Both the position numbers and the translations under genes were made by a program. A stretch of DNA of 64,000 nucleotides from positions 372,001 through 436,000 of the forward strand of contig NZ_CP171843.1 in assembly GCF_048020265.1 (NCBI RefSeq). The letters are read 5' to 3'. Shown piece after piece: positions 32,810 through 40,930 of this stretch (position 1 is its first letter; every line of letters starts with the position of its first letter). The stretch is from Limnohabitans_A sp048020265. GTDB lineage: Bacteria > Pseudomonadota > Gammaproteobacteria > Burkholderiales > Burkholderiaceae_C. Under the pieces are notes generated by a model. That model was not told the origin of the DNA and searched no databases. It saw only the letters and a list, made by a program, of their open reading frames with translations.

Positions 32810-32899
32810 CTGATTTTGCAAGTCATACAGGCGCCGCAGCGCCTGCCACTCACTTGCTCAACAGACGCATCGCATCCTCCAGCCCTTTGAGGGTCAGCG
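32810..32899. repeat. 90-bp repeat, copy B (3' end of intact VWA gene)
   Basis: Partner of 30252-30341. It covers the last 16 codons and stop of the VWA gene plus about 40 bp downstream. The shared downstream bases include CTGATTTT at 32810-32817, so the homology extends beyond the coding part. Confidence 0.85.
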
Positions 32900-34034
32900 G
32901 GAACATGCGGTTGCTCATCAGCTGCTGAATGATCGAGATGCTTTGGCGGTATTGCCACACGCCTTGCGGCTCGGGGTTGATCCAGGCGAATTTGGGGAAG
33001 GTGTGCGTCAGCCGCTGCAGCCACTCGGCCCCGGCTTCCTCGTTGTTGTATTCGACGCTGCCGCCTTTTTGCAGGATTTCATAGGGGCTCATGGTGGCGT
33101 CCCCGATGAATATCAGCTTGTAGTCCTTGTTGTACTTGCGCAAGATGTCCCAGGTCGGGAACTTCTCGGCGTAGCGGCGCTTGTTGTTCTTCCACATGAA
33201 GTCATAGACGCAGTTGTGGAAGTAATAAAAGTCCAGGTGCTTGAACTCGGCCTTGACCGCCGAAAACATTTCCTCAACCCGTGCAATGTGCTCGTCCATG
33301 GTACCGCCCACGTCCATAAGCAGCAGCACTTTCACGTTGTTGTGGCGCTCCGGGCGCATCAGGATGTCCAGGTAGCCGGCGTTGGCCGCGGTTTTGCGGA
33401 TGGTGCCGTCCAGGTCCAGCTCTTCTTGCGAACCTTCCCGCGCAAAGCGGCGCAGGCGGCGCAGCGCCACCTTGATGTTGCGTGTACCCAGCTCCTGGCT
33501 GTCGTCGTAGTCCTTGTAAGCGCGTTGGTCCCAGACCTTGACGGCGCTCTTGTTGCCGCCCTTGCCGCCAATGCGGATACCCTGCGGGTTGTAGCCGCCG
33601 TTGCCAAACGGCGAGGTGCCGCCCGTGCCAATCCACTTGTTGCCACCTTCGTGGCGTTCTTTTTGCTCCTCGAGGCGCTTTTTGAGCGTCTCCATCAGTT
33701 CGTCCCAGCCCATCTTCTCGATGGCGGCTTTTTGCTCGGGCGTGAGCTCTTTTTGCAGGATTTTTTCCAGCCACTCTAGCGGGACTTCCTTGGTGAAGTC
33801 GGTCAGCATCTCCACGCCCTTGAAGTAAGCGCCGAAAGCCTTGTCGAACTTGTCGAAGTGCTTTTCGTCCTTGACCATCACCGTGCGTGCCAGGTGATAA
33901 AAGTCGTCGATGCTGCAGGCGTCTGACGCAGGGCCCACCACATTGGCCTGCAGGGCTTCGAGCAGCGTCAGATATTCGCGCACGGAGACCGGCAGTTTGG
34001 CGGCACGCAGGGTGTAGAAGAAGTCGATCAGCAT
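32850..34034 (-). CDS. VWA domain-containing protein, CoxE-like partner of MoxR ATPase
   Basis: A 394-residue protein of the CoxE-like VWA family that works with a MoxR AAA+ ATPase as a metallochaperone-type or remodelling pair. The VWA domain is C-terminal: LLLMDVGGTMDEHI is the metal-site motif in the DxGGT form usual for this family, in place of DxSxS. A charged N-terminal part (about 1-180) with GGNKWIGTGGTSPFGNGGYNPQG linker precedes it. Start MLIDFFYTLRAAKLPVSVREY at 34034 is the family N-terminus and overlaps the acetyltransferase gene by 7 bp. The client protein is unknown. Confidence 0.88.
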   Translation of the reverse strand: MLIDFFYTLRAAKLPVSVREYLTLLEALQANVVGPASDACSIDDFYHLARTVMVKDEKHFDKFDKAFGAYFKGVEMLTDFTKEVPLEWLEKILQKELTPEQKAAIEKMGWDELMETLKKRLEEQKERHEGGNKWIGTGGTSPFGNGGYNPQGIRIGGKGGNKSAVKVWDQRAYKDYDDSQELGTRNIKVALRRLRRFAREGSQEELDLDGTIRKTAANAGYLDILMRPERHNNVKVLLLMDVGGTMDEHIARVEEMFSAVKAEFKHLDFYYFHNCVYDFMWKNNKRRYAEKFPTWDILRKYNKDYKLIFIGDATMSPYEILQKGGSVEYNNEEAGAEWLQRLTHTFPKFAWINPEPQGVWQYRQSISIIQQLMSNRMFPLTLKGLEDAMRLLSK

Positions 34035-34657
34035 GCGCTGGGCTCCTGGGGTCTGGCGCGGCTCAACTGGAAGTCGAGGTGGACGCGCACATTGGGCCAT
34101 TCGTTGGCAATGATGCTGTACACGCAGGTGTCCCGCAGGTTGCCCACGGCCATCGGGTGCGGGTTGATCTGGTGGCTGCGCAGCACACCGTCGAGTTTGG
34201 CACCGAGGCGCTCGATGGCGCGGCGGCTGGCGTGATTGAAGAAGTGCGTGCGAAATTCCACCGCGATGCAGTTCAAGTGCTCAAAGGCATGGGCCAGCAG
34301 CAAGCGCTTGGCTTGGGTATTGAGCGGGGTGCGCTGCACGCTGTGGCGGTACCAGGTGGAGCCGATCTCGACGCGGCGGTGGCTTGCATCGATGTTCATG
34401 TAGGTGGTCATGCCCACGGCGCGGCCCGATGCGGGGGCGATCACGGCAAAGGGGCACATGCTGCCTGCAGCCTGCAAATTCAGACGGCGCTCGATTTCAG
34501 CTGCCATGCCTTCGGGTGATGGAATGGCCGTGTACCAAAGTTGCCAAAGTTCGCCATCTCGCACAGCATCAAGCAGGTCGTCGTGGTGTGCCATCGACAG
34601 TGGCTCCAGGCGCACGTGTTGGCCTGACAGCGTGGTGGGCGCGATCCAGTGGCTCAT
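34028..34657 (-). CDS. GNAT-family N-acetyltransferase, RimJ/RimL type
   Basis: A 209-residue acetyltransferase with HVRLEPLSMAHHDDLLDAV at the N-terminus, the central strand GMTTYMNIDASHRRVEIGSTW, and the LAHAFEHLNCIAVEFRTHFFNHASRRAIERLGAKLDG acetyl-CoA region typical of RimJ/L-like enzymes. It sits inside the moxR-VWA operon, overlapping the small membrane protein gene by 4 bp and the VWA gene by 7 bp. The substrate is not known. Confidence 0.85.
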   Translation of the reverse strand: MSHWIAPTTLSGQHVRLEPLSMAHHDDLLDAVRDGELWQLWYTAIPSPEGMAAEIERRLNLQAAGSMCPFAVIAPASGRAVGMTTYMNIDASHRRVEIGSTWYRHSVQRTPLNTQAKRLLLAHAFEHLNCIAVEFRTHFFNHASRRAIERLGAKLDGVLRSHQINPHPMAVGNLRDTCVYSIIANEWPNVRVHLDFQLSRARPQEPSAC

Positions 34658-34890
34658 GTGGGCTCGTCTGTGTCTTTGGCTTTTTGTCGGGCACGCCAGA
34701 AGCGGGCCAGGTGCAGGCCTGCGCCACCACCCAGACCGACCAGCAAGATGCCGCCCATGCTGGCGCTGTCATAACCCGCGCTGAAGATGTTCCAGCCGAG
34801 AAATTGGCCTGCCCAATAACCCGCCAAAGAGCCGCCCACGAAACCGACCGCGTCGGAAATGCCTTCCACAAAGGGGTTGGGTGAGGACAT
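34654..34890 (-). CDS. Small glycine-rich membrane protein
   Basis: 78 residues with two hydrophobic Gly-rich segments (AVGFVGGSLAGYWAGQFLGW and MGGILLVGLGGGAGLHLARFW) and a basic then acidic tail (RARQKAKDTDEPT). It lies between moxR (9 bp upstream) and the acetyltransferase gene (ATGA overlap), so it is part of the operon. I do not recognise the family. Confidence 0.7.
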   Translation of the reverse strand: MSSPNPFVEGISDAVGFVGGSLAGYWAGQFLGWNIFSAGYDSASMGGILLVGLGGGAGLHLARFWRARQKAKDTDEPT

Positions 34891-34899
34891 GGCCGTGGC

Positions 34900-35742
34900 T
34901 CAGCGGTTGCGCTGGTTCATGAAGACCAGCTTTTCAAACAAGGTCACGTCCTGCTCGTTCTTGAGCAGGGCACCCACCAGGGGCGGCACCGAGACCTTCT
35001 GGTCAGCGCTTTGCAGGGCTTCGAGCGGGATGTCTTCGGCCACCAGCAATTTCAGCCAGTCCAGCAGTTCGCTGGTGGAGGGCTTTTTCTTCAGACCGGG
35101 CAGGCCGCGCACGTCGTAAAAGGTCTTGAGAGCCAGAGCCAGCAGGTCTTTCTTGAGTGTCGGGAAGTGCACATCCACGATCTGGCGCATGGTGTCCGCT
35201 TCGGGGAACTTGATGTAGTGGAAAAAGCAGCGGCGCAGGAAGGCATCGGGCAGCTCTTTTTCGTTGTTGGAAGTGATGAACACCAGTGGGCGGGTTTTGG
35301 CCTTGATCAGCTGGCGCGTCTCGTAGCAATAAAACTCCATGCGGTCGATTTCGCGCAGCAGGTCGTTCGGGAATTCGATGTCGGCCTTGTCGATCTCGTC
35401 GATCAGGATGGCCACAGGCGTTTCGGAGGTGAAGGCCTGCCAGAGGACGCCCTTGATGATGTAGTTCTCGATGTCCTTGACCTTTTCGTCGCCCAGTTGG
35501 CTGTCGCGCAGACGGCTCACGGCATCGTATTCGTACAGGCCTTGCTGGGCTTTGGTGGTCGACTTGATGTGCCACTGCAGCAGCGGCAGGCCCAAAGCTT
35601 GAGAGACTTCCTCGGCCAGCATGGTCTTGCCGGTGCCGGGCTCGCCTTTTACCAAAAGGGGGCGTTTGAGGGTGATGGCGGCATTGACGGCCAGCATCAG
35701 ATCCTGCGTGGCGACGTAGTTTTCGGTACCTTGAAATTTCAT
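34900..35742 (-). CDS. MoxR-family AAA+ ATPase
   Basis: A 280-residue AAA+ protein. Walker A is GEPGTGKT (about 36-43), Walker B ILIDEIDKA, sensor 1 VFITSNNEKELPDAFLRRCFFHYI. It belongs to the MoxR subfamily that pairs with VWA proteins to activate metal enzymes or remodel complexes; the partner gene is at 32850 in the same operon. It is the first gene, divergent from the cytochrome gene, with 106 bp between them. Confidence 0.92.
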   Translation of the reverse strand: MKFQGTENYVATQDLMLAVNAAITLKRPLLVKGEPGTGKTMLAEEVSQALGLPLLQWHIKSTTKAQQGLYEYDAVSRLRDSQLGDEKVKDIENYIIKGVLWQAFTSETPVAILIDEIDKADIEFPNDLLREIDRMEFYCYETRQLIKAKTRPLVFITSNNEKELPDAFLRRCFFHYIKFPEADTMRQIVDVHFPTLKKDLLALALKTFYDVRGLPGLKKKPSTSELLDWLKLLVAEDIPLEALQSADQKVSVPPLVGALLKNEQDVTLFEKLVFMNQRNR

Positions 35743-35773
35743 GGCGGACAGTTCTCAAAAACAGGAATGAAGC

Positions 35774-35826
35774 TTGTCAGGATTATGAGGGCCAGCCCGA
35801 TATAATCAGCAGTTGATTTTTATCAA
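35774..35826 (+). promoter_or_regulatory. Divergent promoter with perfect -10 and perfect FNR-type box
   Basis: TATAAT lies at 35801-35806 for the cytochrome gene; its -35 is poor (TTGTCA at 35774, 21-bp spacer). TTGAT-TTTT-ATCAA at 35813-35826 is an exact FNR/Anr consensus. It falls at about +1 to +14 of that promoter, a repressing position. On the other strand, CATAAT (35787-35782) is a possible -10 for moxR, with the box centre about 44 bp from its expected start point, close to the activating position. Confidence 0.6.
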
Positions 35827-35848
35827 TCATTTGGATTGTGTAAGCAAA

Positions 35849-36508
35849 ATGAACAAGCTGTTGACCTCGATGTTTGCCTTGGCTGTCGCCTCTGTGACCG
35901 CTGTTTCCGTTCAAGCCCAGGAAGTCAAGGGTGACGCCAAAGCCGCTGAGCAAAAGATTGCCATGTGCATCGGCTGCCACGGTATCAAGGGCTACCAAGC
36001 CAGCTTTCCCGAGGTGTATCGCGTGCCCATGATTTCGGGTCAAAACGCCAAATACATCGTGTCGGCCCTCAATGCCTACAAAAAAGGCGAGCGCAAGCAC
36101 CCCACCATGCGCGGCATCGCCGACAGCCTGAGCGAGCAGGACATGGCCGATCTGGGGGCTTACTACGAGCTGCATGGCAAGACAGAGCCGGTGTCCGCTG
36201 CCCCCAAGACGCCCGATGCCAAAGTGGCTGCCTTGCTGCAAAAGGGCGCTTGCATCTCCTGCCATGGCGACAATTTCGCCAAGCCTGTAGACCCCAGCTA
36301 CCCCAAGATTGCAGGACAGCACAAAGACTTCCTGTTTGTCGCGCTCAAGTCTTACAAAGTGGAAAACCAGTCGACCTGGGGCCGCAACAATGGCGTCATG
36401 GGTGGCATTGCCAAACAATTTACCAATGCCGAACTCAAGGCCATGGCCAACTACATTGGTTCCTTGGAAGGCGACATGAAAGTGGTGCCTCAGTCCAAGT
36501 TCCGCTGA
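35849..36508 (+). CDS. Dihaem cytochrome c (cytochrome c4 type)
   Basis: A 219-residue periplasmic electron carrier with a Sec signal (MNKLLTSMFALAVASVTAVSVQA) and two haem motifs, CIGCH in the first half (about 40-44) and CISCH in the second. Each half has a methionine ligand segment (RKHPTMRGIA, NNGVMGGIA). The two-domain layout fits cytochrome c4, which feeds cytochrome oxidases. The start at 35849 is chosen for the signal peptide. A strong terminator follows. Confidence 0.9.
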   Translation: MNKLLTSMFALAVASVTAVSVQAQEVKGDAKAAEQKIAMCIGCHGIKGYQASFPEVYRVPMISGQNAKYIVSALNAYKKGERKHPTMRGIADSLSEQDMADLGAYYELHGKTEPVSAAPKTPDAKVAALLQKGACISCHGDNFAKPVDPSYPKIAGQHKDFLFVALKSYKVENQSTWGRNNGVMGGIAKQFTNAELKAMANYIGSLEGDMKVVPQSKFR

Positions 36509-36527
36509 ACCCGGTCCAGCCCCAAGC

Positions 36528-36556
36528 AAAAAGCCAGTCTGACGACTGGCTTTTTT
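36528..36556 (+). terminator. Intrinsic terminator after cytochrome gene
   Basis: AAAAAGCCAGTC-TGAC-GACTGGCTTTTTT: perfect 7-bp GC-containing stem extended by A/T pairs, 4-base loop and a six-T run. The A-run on the left arm also lets it work for the convergent grxD transcript. Confidence 0.9.
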
Positions 36557-36630
36557 CATGGTGGCGGGCCGATTTTACGGCCCACGGTGATGCCCTGGTG
36601 GCTGAATGGCTCGGCCCCCAAAGGTCCGTT

Positions 36631-36954
36631 TCAGGCCTGGCCGTTGATGACCTGTTGCAACTCGCCCGACTCGTACATGTCCATCATGATGTCCGAGCCG
36701 CCAATGAATTCGCCCTTGATGTAGAGCTGGGGAATGGTGGGCCAGTTGCTGTATTCCTTGATGCCTTGGCGGATTTCGGCATCGTCCAACACGTTCACGG
36801 TCTTGACCGTCTTGGGGTCGACGCCACAGGCCTTCAGGATCTGGATGGCGCGGCCGGAAAAACCGCACATCGGGAAGCTGGCGCTGCCCTTCATGAACAG
36901 GGTGATGTCGTTGCCTTTGACGAGTTCGTCGATGCGTTGCTGGGTATCGCTCAT
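36631..36954 (-). CDS. grxD: Monothiol glutaredoxin Grx4
   Basis: A 107-residue monothiol glutaredoxin with the CGFS active site (SFPMCGFSGRAIQIL, Cys about 30), WPTIPQLYIKGEFIGGSDIMMDM glutathione-binding region. It binds and transfers [2Fe-2S] clusters. It is the end of the hemA-prfA-prmC-grxD gene series on the minus strand, 39 bp after prmC. A GGAGG ribosome site precedes the start. Confidence 0.95.
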   Translation of the reverse strand: MSDTQQRIDELVKGNDITLFMKGSASFPMCGFSGRAIQILKACGVDPKTVKTVNVLDDAEIRQGIKEYSNWPTIPQLYIKGEFIGGSDIMMDMYESGELQQVINGQA

Positions 36955-36993
36955 GGTCTTTCCTCCAAATGGGGCCGTTTCGAATGGGATGAA

Positions 36994-37869
36994 TTATCCC
37001 TCTGAATGCCAACACCCTCCGGTGCAGCGTTGTATTCCCGCCAGATCCTGACGCGATTGCACCTGGGTAAAACCTGCAGCGTTCAGCAAGGCTTGTACCG
37101 CGGCAGCCTGGTCCCAGCCATGCTCGAGCAGTAGCCAGCCGCCCGGGGCCAGATAGGCCGGGGCCTGGGCGATGATGCGGCGGATGTCTTCCAGGCCGTC
37201 CGCGCCACTGGTCAGGGCGCTCAAAGGTTCGTGGGTCAGGGCGGCCAGGTGCGGGTCGTTTTCGGCCACATAGGGCGGGTTGGAGACGATGAGGTCAAAA
37301 CGGCCCGTGCGCTGAACATCTACATCGCTCAGCCAGTCGCTGGCGATGAATTGCACGCCCAGCCGCAAGCGGGCGGCATTGGCGCGGGCCACGGCCAGGG
37401 CGTCTTCGCTGGCGTCCACGGCCCACACCGTGGCTTCGGGCCGGGCGTGTTGCAGTGCCAAGGCCACCGCGCCACTGCCGGTGCCCAGGTCCAGAATGTG
37501 GAGCGAGCCTTTTGAGGCAGAGGATGCAGGCGCGGATTCAGGCAGGCAAGCGAAAGCCCACTCCACCAGGGTTTCGGTGTCGGGGCGCGGGTCCAGCACA
37601 CGGGCGTCCACGGCCAGTGTCAGCCCAAAAAAATCTTTGTGCCCGGTGATGTAGGCCACGGGTTCGCCACCCAGGCGGCGTTGCTGGGCGTCTTTCCAGG
37701 TGGCTGTTTGCGCTGCAGTCAAGGTGTCGCCATCATGGGCCAGCAGCCAGGCGCGGTCGTGCAGCGGGCGCTGCAGGCTGTGCAGCAGCAAGATCTGCGC
37801 GTCCACCCGGGCCAATCCATGGGTTTGGGCTTGGCGCAGGCACTCGGCCACGGTAACGGCTGTGGGCAT
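36994..37869 (-). CDS. prmC: Peptide chain release factor N5-glutamine methyltransferase
   Basis: A 291-residue SAM-dependent enzyme that methylates the Gln of the GGQ motif of release factors. SAM motif ILDLGTGSGAVALAL and catalytic motif IVSNPPYVAEN are present, plus the N-terminal helical domain and PVAYITGHKDFFGL, DPRPDTETLVEWA. The ATG shares one base with the prfA stop (TGATG), so the gene is coupled to its substrate's gene. Confidence 0.95.
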   Translation of the reverse strand: MPTAVTVAECLRQAQTHGLARVDAQILLLHSLQRPLHDRAWLLAHDGDTLTAAQTATWKDAQQRRLGGEPVAYITGHKDFFGLTLAVDARVLDPRPDTETLVEWAFACLPESAPASSASKGSLHILDLGTGSGAVALALQHARPEATVWAVDASEDALAVARANAARLRLGVQFIASDWLSDVDVQRTGRFDLIVSNPPYVAENDPHLAALTHEPLSALTSGADGLEDIRRIIAQAPAYLAPGGWLLLEHGWDQAAAVQALLNAAGFTQVQSRQDLAGIQRCTGGCWHSEG

Positions 37870-38957
37870 CAGGCGGTGGCTCCGATTTCCAGTGCGGCCA
37901 GCTGCTCGGCAGCTTCGTAGCTTTGCAAGGCATGGACCACGTCTTGCAGGTCGCCTTCCATGATGGTGAGCAGCTTGTACAAAGTCAGGTTGATGCGGTG
38001 GTCGGTCAGGCGCCCCTGCGGAAAGTTGTAGGTGCGGATGCGGTCCGAGCGGTCGCCGCTGCCGATCAGGCTCTTGCGTTCGGCCGCGTCCTTGGCGGCG
38101 CGCTCGGCCCGGTCTTTTTCCTGGATGCGGGCCGTCAGCACCTTGAGGGCTTGCGCCTTGTTGCTGTGCTGGCTGCGGCCGTCCTGGCATTCGGCCACGA
38201 TGCCGGTGGGCAAGTGAGTGATGCGCACGGCCGAGTCGGTTTTGTTGATGTGCTGACCGCCCGCACCGCTGGCGCGGAAGGTGTCGATGCGCAGGTCCGA
38301 CGGGTTGATCTTGATCGCCTCGGCTTCGTCCGGCTCGGCCAGCACCGCCACGGTGCAGGCGCTGGTGTGGATGCGGCCTTGGGTTTCGGTGGCGGGCACG
38401 CGCTGCACCCGGTGACCGCCCGACTCGAACTTGAGCGCGCCATACACCTGGTCGCCCTCGATGCGCACCACGACTTCCTTGTAGCCGCCAAGCTCACTCA
38501 CCGATTCCGAGACGATCTCGCACCGCCAGCCCTGGCTTTCGGCATAGCGTGTGTACATGCGCAGCAAATCGGCGGCAAACAGGGCCGACTCGTCACCGCC
38601 AGTGCCGGCGCGGATTTCGACAAACGCCGGGCGTGCGTCGTCCGGGTCTTTGGGCAGCAGCATGCGCTGCAACTCCGCTTCCAGTGTTTGCAGCTCGGCG
38701 CTGGCGCTGGCCACTTCTTCTTCGGCCATCTCGCGCAGGTCGGCATCGTCCAGCATGGCTTGCGCGGCGGCCAGATCGGCGCTGCGCTGCTGAAAGCGGG
38801 CAAAGCGCGAGGCCACGGCGCTGACTTCGGCATGTTCCCGCGAGAGCTTCAGGAACTGCGTCATGTCGGCCATGATGTCTTCGCGGGACAGCAAAAAGTC
38901 CAGCTCGGTCAGCCGCAGCGCATATCGTTCGAGTTGCTGGATGAGAAAGGGTTTCAT
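37869..38957 (-). CDS. prfA: Peptide chain release factor 1
   Basis: A 362-residue release factor reading UAA and UAG. The anticodon-like PAT motif is in RVPATETQGR and the catalytic GGQ in SGAGGQHINKTD. The N-terminal domain and C-terminal RTYNFPQGRLTDHR are normal. It lies between hemA and prmC. The 103-bp gap to hemA contains REP-like hairpins. Confidence 0.97.
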   Translation of the reverse strand: MKPFLIQQLERYALRLTELDFLLSREDIMADMTQFLKLSREHAEVSAVASRFARFQQRSADLAAAQAMLDDADLREMAEEEVASASAELQTLEAELQRMLLPKDPDDARPAFVEIRAGTGGDESALFAADLLRMYTRYAESQGWRCEIVSESVSELGGYKEVVVRIEGDQVYGALKFESGGHRVQRVPATETQGRIHTSACTVAVLAEPDEAEAIKINPSDLRIDTFRASGAGGQHINKTDSAVRITHLPTGIVAECQDGRSQHSNKAQALKVLTARIQEKDRAERAAKDAAERKSLIGSGDRSDRIRTYNFPQGRLTDHRINLTLYKLLTIMEGDLQDVVHALQSYEAAEQLAALEIGATA

Positions 38958-38970
38958 GCGACCAAATTTT

Positions 38971-39050
38971 TGTAGATCGGAGCGTCAGCGCCGACGGGCA
39001 GTGCACGCAGGTGCGCCGGGATTTTGTCGGCGCTCAAGCGCCGACCTACA
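38971..39050. repeat. Pair of REP-like inverted elements between hemA and prfA
   Basis: TGTAGATCGG (38971-38980) faces CCGACCTACA (39041-39050), 9 of 10 complementary, so two units lie head to head. The right unit contains the perfect hairpin GTCGGCGCT-CA-AGCGCCGAC (39026-39045); the left unit, AGCGTCAGCGCCGAC, is a decayed version. The arrangement is like an enterobacterial BIME. A T-run (TTTTT at 38967-38971) adjoins the left unit. Confidence 0.6.
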
Positions 39051-39060
39051 AGTTCAGTCG

Positions 39061-40332
39061 CTAACGCTCTTTGCGCAAGAAAACGCGCTGCACGGTGTGC
39101 ATGGTTTGCTCGCGGTGTTCCGGGTCTGCGCCGCGCAATTCGGCCAAAGCGCCATGCAGCATTTTTTGCGTCAGACCTTTGGACAGGGCCTCCATCACGG
39201 CGATCGGGTCGTCGCCCCGGGCCAGCAGCTTGCGGGCACGGCCCAGCTCGGCTTCGCGCCAGGCATCGGCCTGGGTTTGCAGTTGCTGAATCAGCGGGAC
39301 GGTGTCACGCTGGCCCAGCCAGTGGTTGAAACTTTGCACCCCGGCATCGATGATGATTTCGGCCTCGGCCACAGCGGCCTGGCGATGCGCCTGGCCCGCC
39401 TGCACCACGCTGGCCAGGTCATCCACGGTGTAGAGGTAGACGTCTTCGAGCGACTTGACTTCCGGCTCGATGTCACGCGGCACGGCCAGGTCGACCATGA
39501 ACATGGGGCGGTATTTGCGTTTTTTCAGGGCCCGCTCGACCGCACCTAAGCCGATCAGCGGCAAGGTGCTGGCGGTGCAGCTGATGACCGCATCGAACTC
39601 GTGCAGGCGCTCGGGCAAATCGGCCAGGCGCATGACTTCGGCCCCGAAACGGTTGGCCAGCAGTTCGCCCCGGTCCAGGCTGCGGTTGGCGATGGCCATG
39701 GCCTTGGGCTGTTTGGCTGCAAAGTGGGTGGCTACCAACTCGATCATTTCCCCCGCACCAACAAACAGCACGCGGATGTCCTTGAGGTCTTCGAACAACT
39801 GGCTGGCCAGTCGCACCGAAGCAGCGGCCATGCTGATCGAGTGGGCACCGATTTCGGTGGCGCTGCGCACCTCTTTGGCCACGGCAAAACTGCGCTGGAA
39901 CAATTGGTTCAGGGTGCTGCCCAATGCGCCCGCCTGCTCTGCAGCCCGCACGGCGTCCTTGAGTTGGCCCAGAATTTGGGCTTCGCCGAGCACCATGGAG
40001 TCGAGACCGCTGGCCACGCGAAAGGCGTGGCGAGCCGCTTCATTGCCTTCCAGCAAGTAAGTGTGGGCGTGCAATTCGGAGGCGCTCACCCCGCCGGTTT
40101 GGGCCAGCCAGCGCAGGGTGTCGTTGGTGGCGGCCTGGTCGGCAGCGCAATAGATTTCGGTGCGGTTGCAGGTCGACAGGATGGCGGCTTCAGGTTCTTG
40201 CGAAATCCGGTCGGCCAGATCGCGCCGCAGGCCTTGCAGGGTGGGCACCAGTTTGTCCACGGCGAACGCAAACCGACCGCGCAGATCCAGCGGCGCAGTC
40301 GTGTGGTTCAAACCCAGGGTCCAGACAGCCAT
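39061..40332 (-). CDS. hemA: Glutamyl-tRNA reductase
   Basis: A 423-residue enzyme for the first step of C5 tetrapyrrole synthesis, reducing Glu-tRNA to glutamate semialdehyde. The nucleophile Cys55 is in ILSTCNRTEIYC; NADPH-domain motif VLFVGAGEMIELVATHF and the C-terminal dimerisation helices are present. The start MAVWTLGLNHTTAPL at 40332 matches the family. Two upstream in-frame Met codons (40341, 40350) overlap the predicted -10 and are disfavoured. Confidence 0.96.
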   Translation of the reverse strand: MAVWTLGLNHTTAPLDLRGRFAFAVDKLVPTLQGLRRDLADRISQEPEAAILSTCNRTEIYCAADQAATNDTLRWLAQTGGVSASELHAHTYLLEGNEAARHAFRVASGLDSMVLGEAQILGQLKDAVRAAEQAGALGSTLNQLFQRSFAVAKEVRSATEIGAHSISMAAASVRLASQLFEDLKDIRVLFVGAGEMIELVATHFAAKQPKAMAIANRSLDRGELLANRFGAEVMRLADLPERLHEFDAVISCTASTLPLIGLGAVERALKKRKYRPMFMVDLAVPRDIEPEVKSLEDVYLYTVDDLASVVQAGQAHRQAAVAEAEIIIDAGVQSFNHWLGQRDTVPLIQQLQTQADAWREAELGRARKLLARGDDPIAVMEALSKGLTQKMLHGALAELRGADPEHREQTMHTVQRVFLRKER

Positions 40333-40339
40333 AAAGGTC

Positions 40340-40373
40340 ATTATAGGCACGACGTGTCAACTTTGCTTGACAC
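40340..40373 (-). promoter_or_regulatory. hemA promoter region with palindrome
   Basis: The minus-strand -10 TATAAT (40345-40340) ends seven bases before the hemA ATG, so the transcript would begin at or next to the start codon. A perfect inverted repeat GTGTCAA-N6-TTGACAC (40354-40373) lies directly upstream and supplies TTGACA on both strands, though at only 9-bp spacing to the TATAAT. It may be an operator rather than a -35. Confidence 0.5.
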
Positions 40374-40469
40374 AATGCGTGGACCTGGAGCTTGACGAGA
40401 CTTTCAAGGCACAATTTGCCGGGTTTGGACTGCCACACGGGCAGGGTCACCCGAAGACATCGAGGTTTC

Positions 40470-40745
40470 ATGACGTTTGGCTTGTTGGTGCTGCACCTGT
40501 GGGGTTTTGTGTTGCCCGCCTTGGCCATGGCCCTTTTCATGCCTTGGGCCGGTCGCTGGATGATGGGCGCCGGTCCGAGGCCAATGCGCCGCCATATGGC
40601 GGTCCAAGCGGTGGGCGGCGTACTGGTGTTGGTCGCCGGTTTATGGCTGCATGGCCAGGACGGGAAGATGAGCACCTACATTGCCTTGGTGCTTGTGGCC
40701 GCCACGCTCGAATGGCTGATGCACCGGGGCTGGGCCTGTCGCTGA
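40470..40745 (+). CDS. Small hydrophobic membrane protein
   Basis: 91 residues with three predicted membrane segments (FGLLVLHLWGFVLPALAMALF, VQAVGGVLVLVAGLWL, YIALVLVAATLEWLM) and Arg-rich short loops. A CGAGG ribosome site is 5 bp before the ATG at 40470; earlier in-frame starts add a non-hydrophobic tail without a ribosome site. The family is not recognised. It stands alone between hemA and ugpQ, divergent from hemA. Confidence 0.65.
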   Translation: MTFGLLVLHLWGFVLPALAMALFMPWAGRWMMGAGPRPMRRHMAVQAVGGVLVLVAGLWLHGQDGKMSTYIALVLVAATLEWLMHRGWACR

Positions 40746-40930
40746 ACAATAGTGCTTTGGCCGCAGATTTTGGCGATGAGTTTCCCGGTAGATGGCACGC
40801 ATGGCCATGCAGCCGCTGCCCGAGAGCATTCCGCAGGCCGCTCAGTGCTTCAAGCCGGGCAAGGTGGGGGGGCTGGACAGGCGTTTTTGGGCGGCGGTGG
40901 TTCAGAAATCGGGCGCCAAGCTCGATGGAT

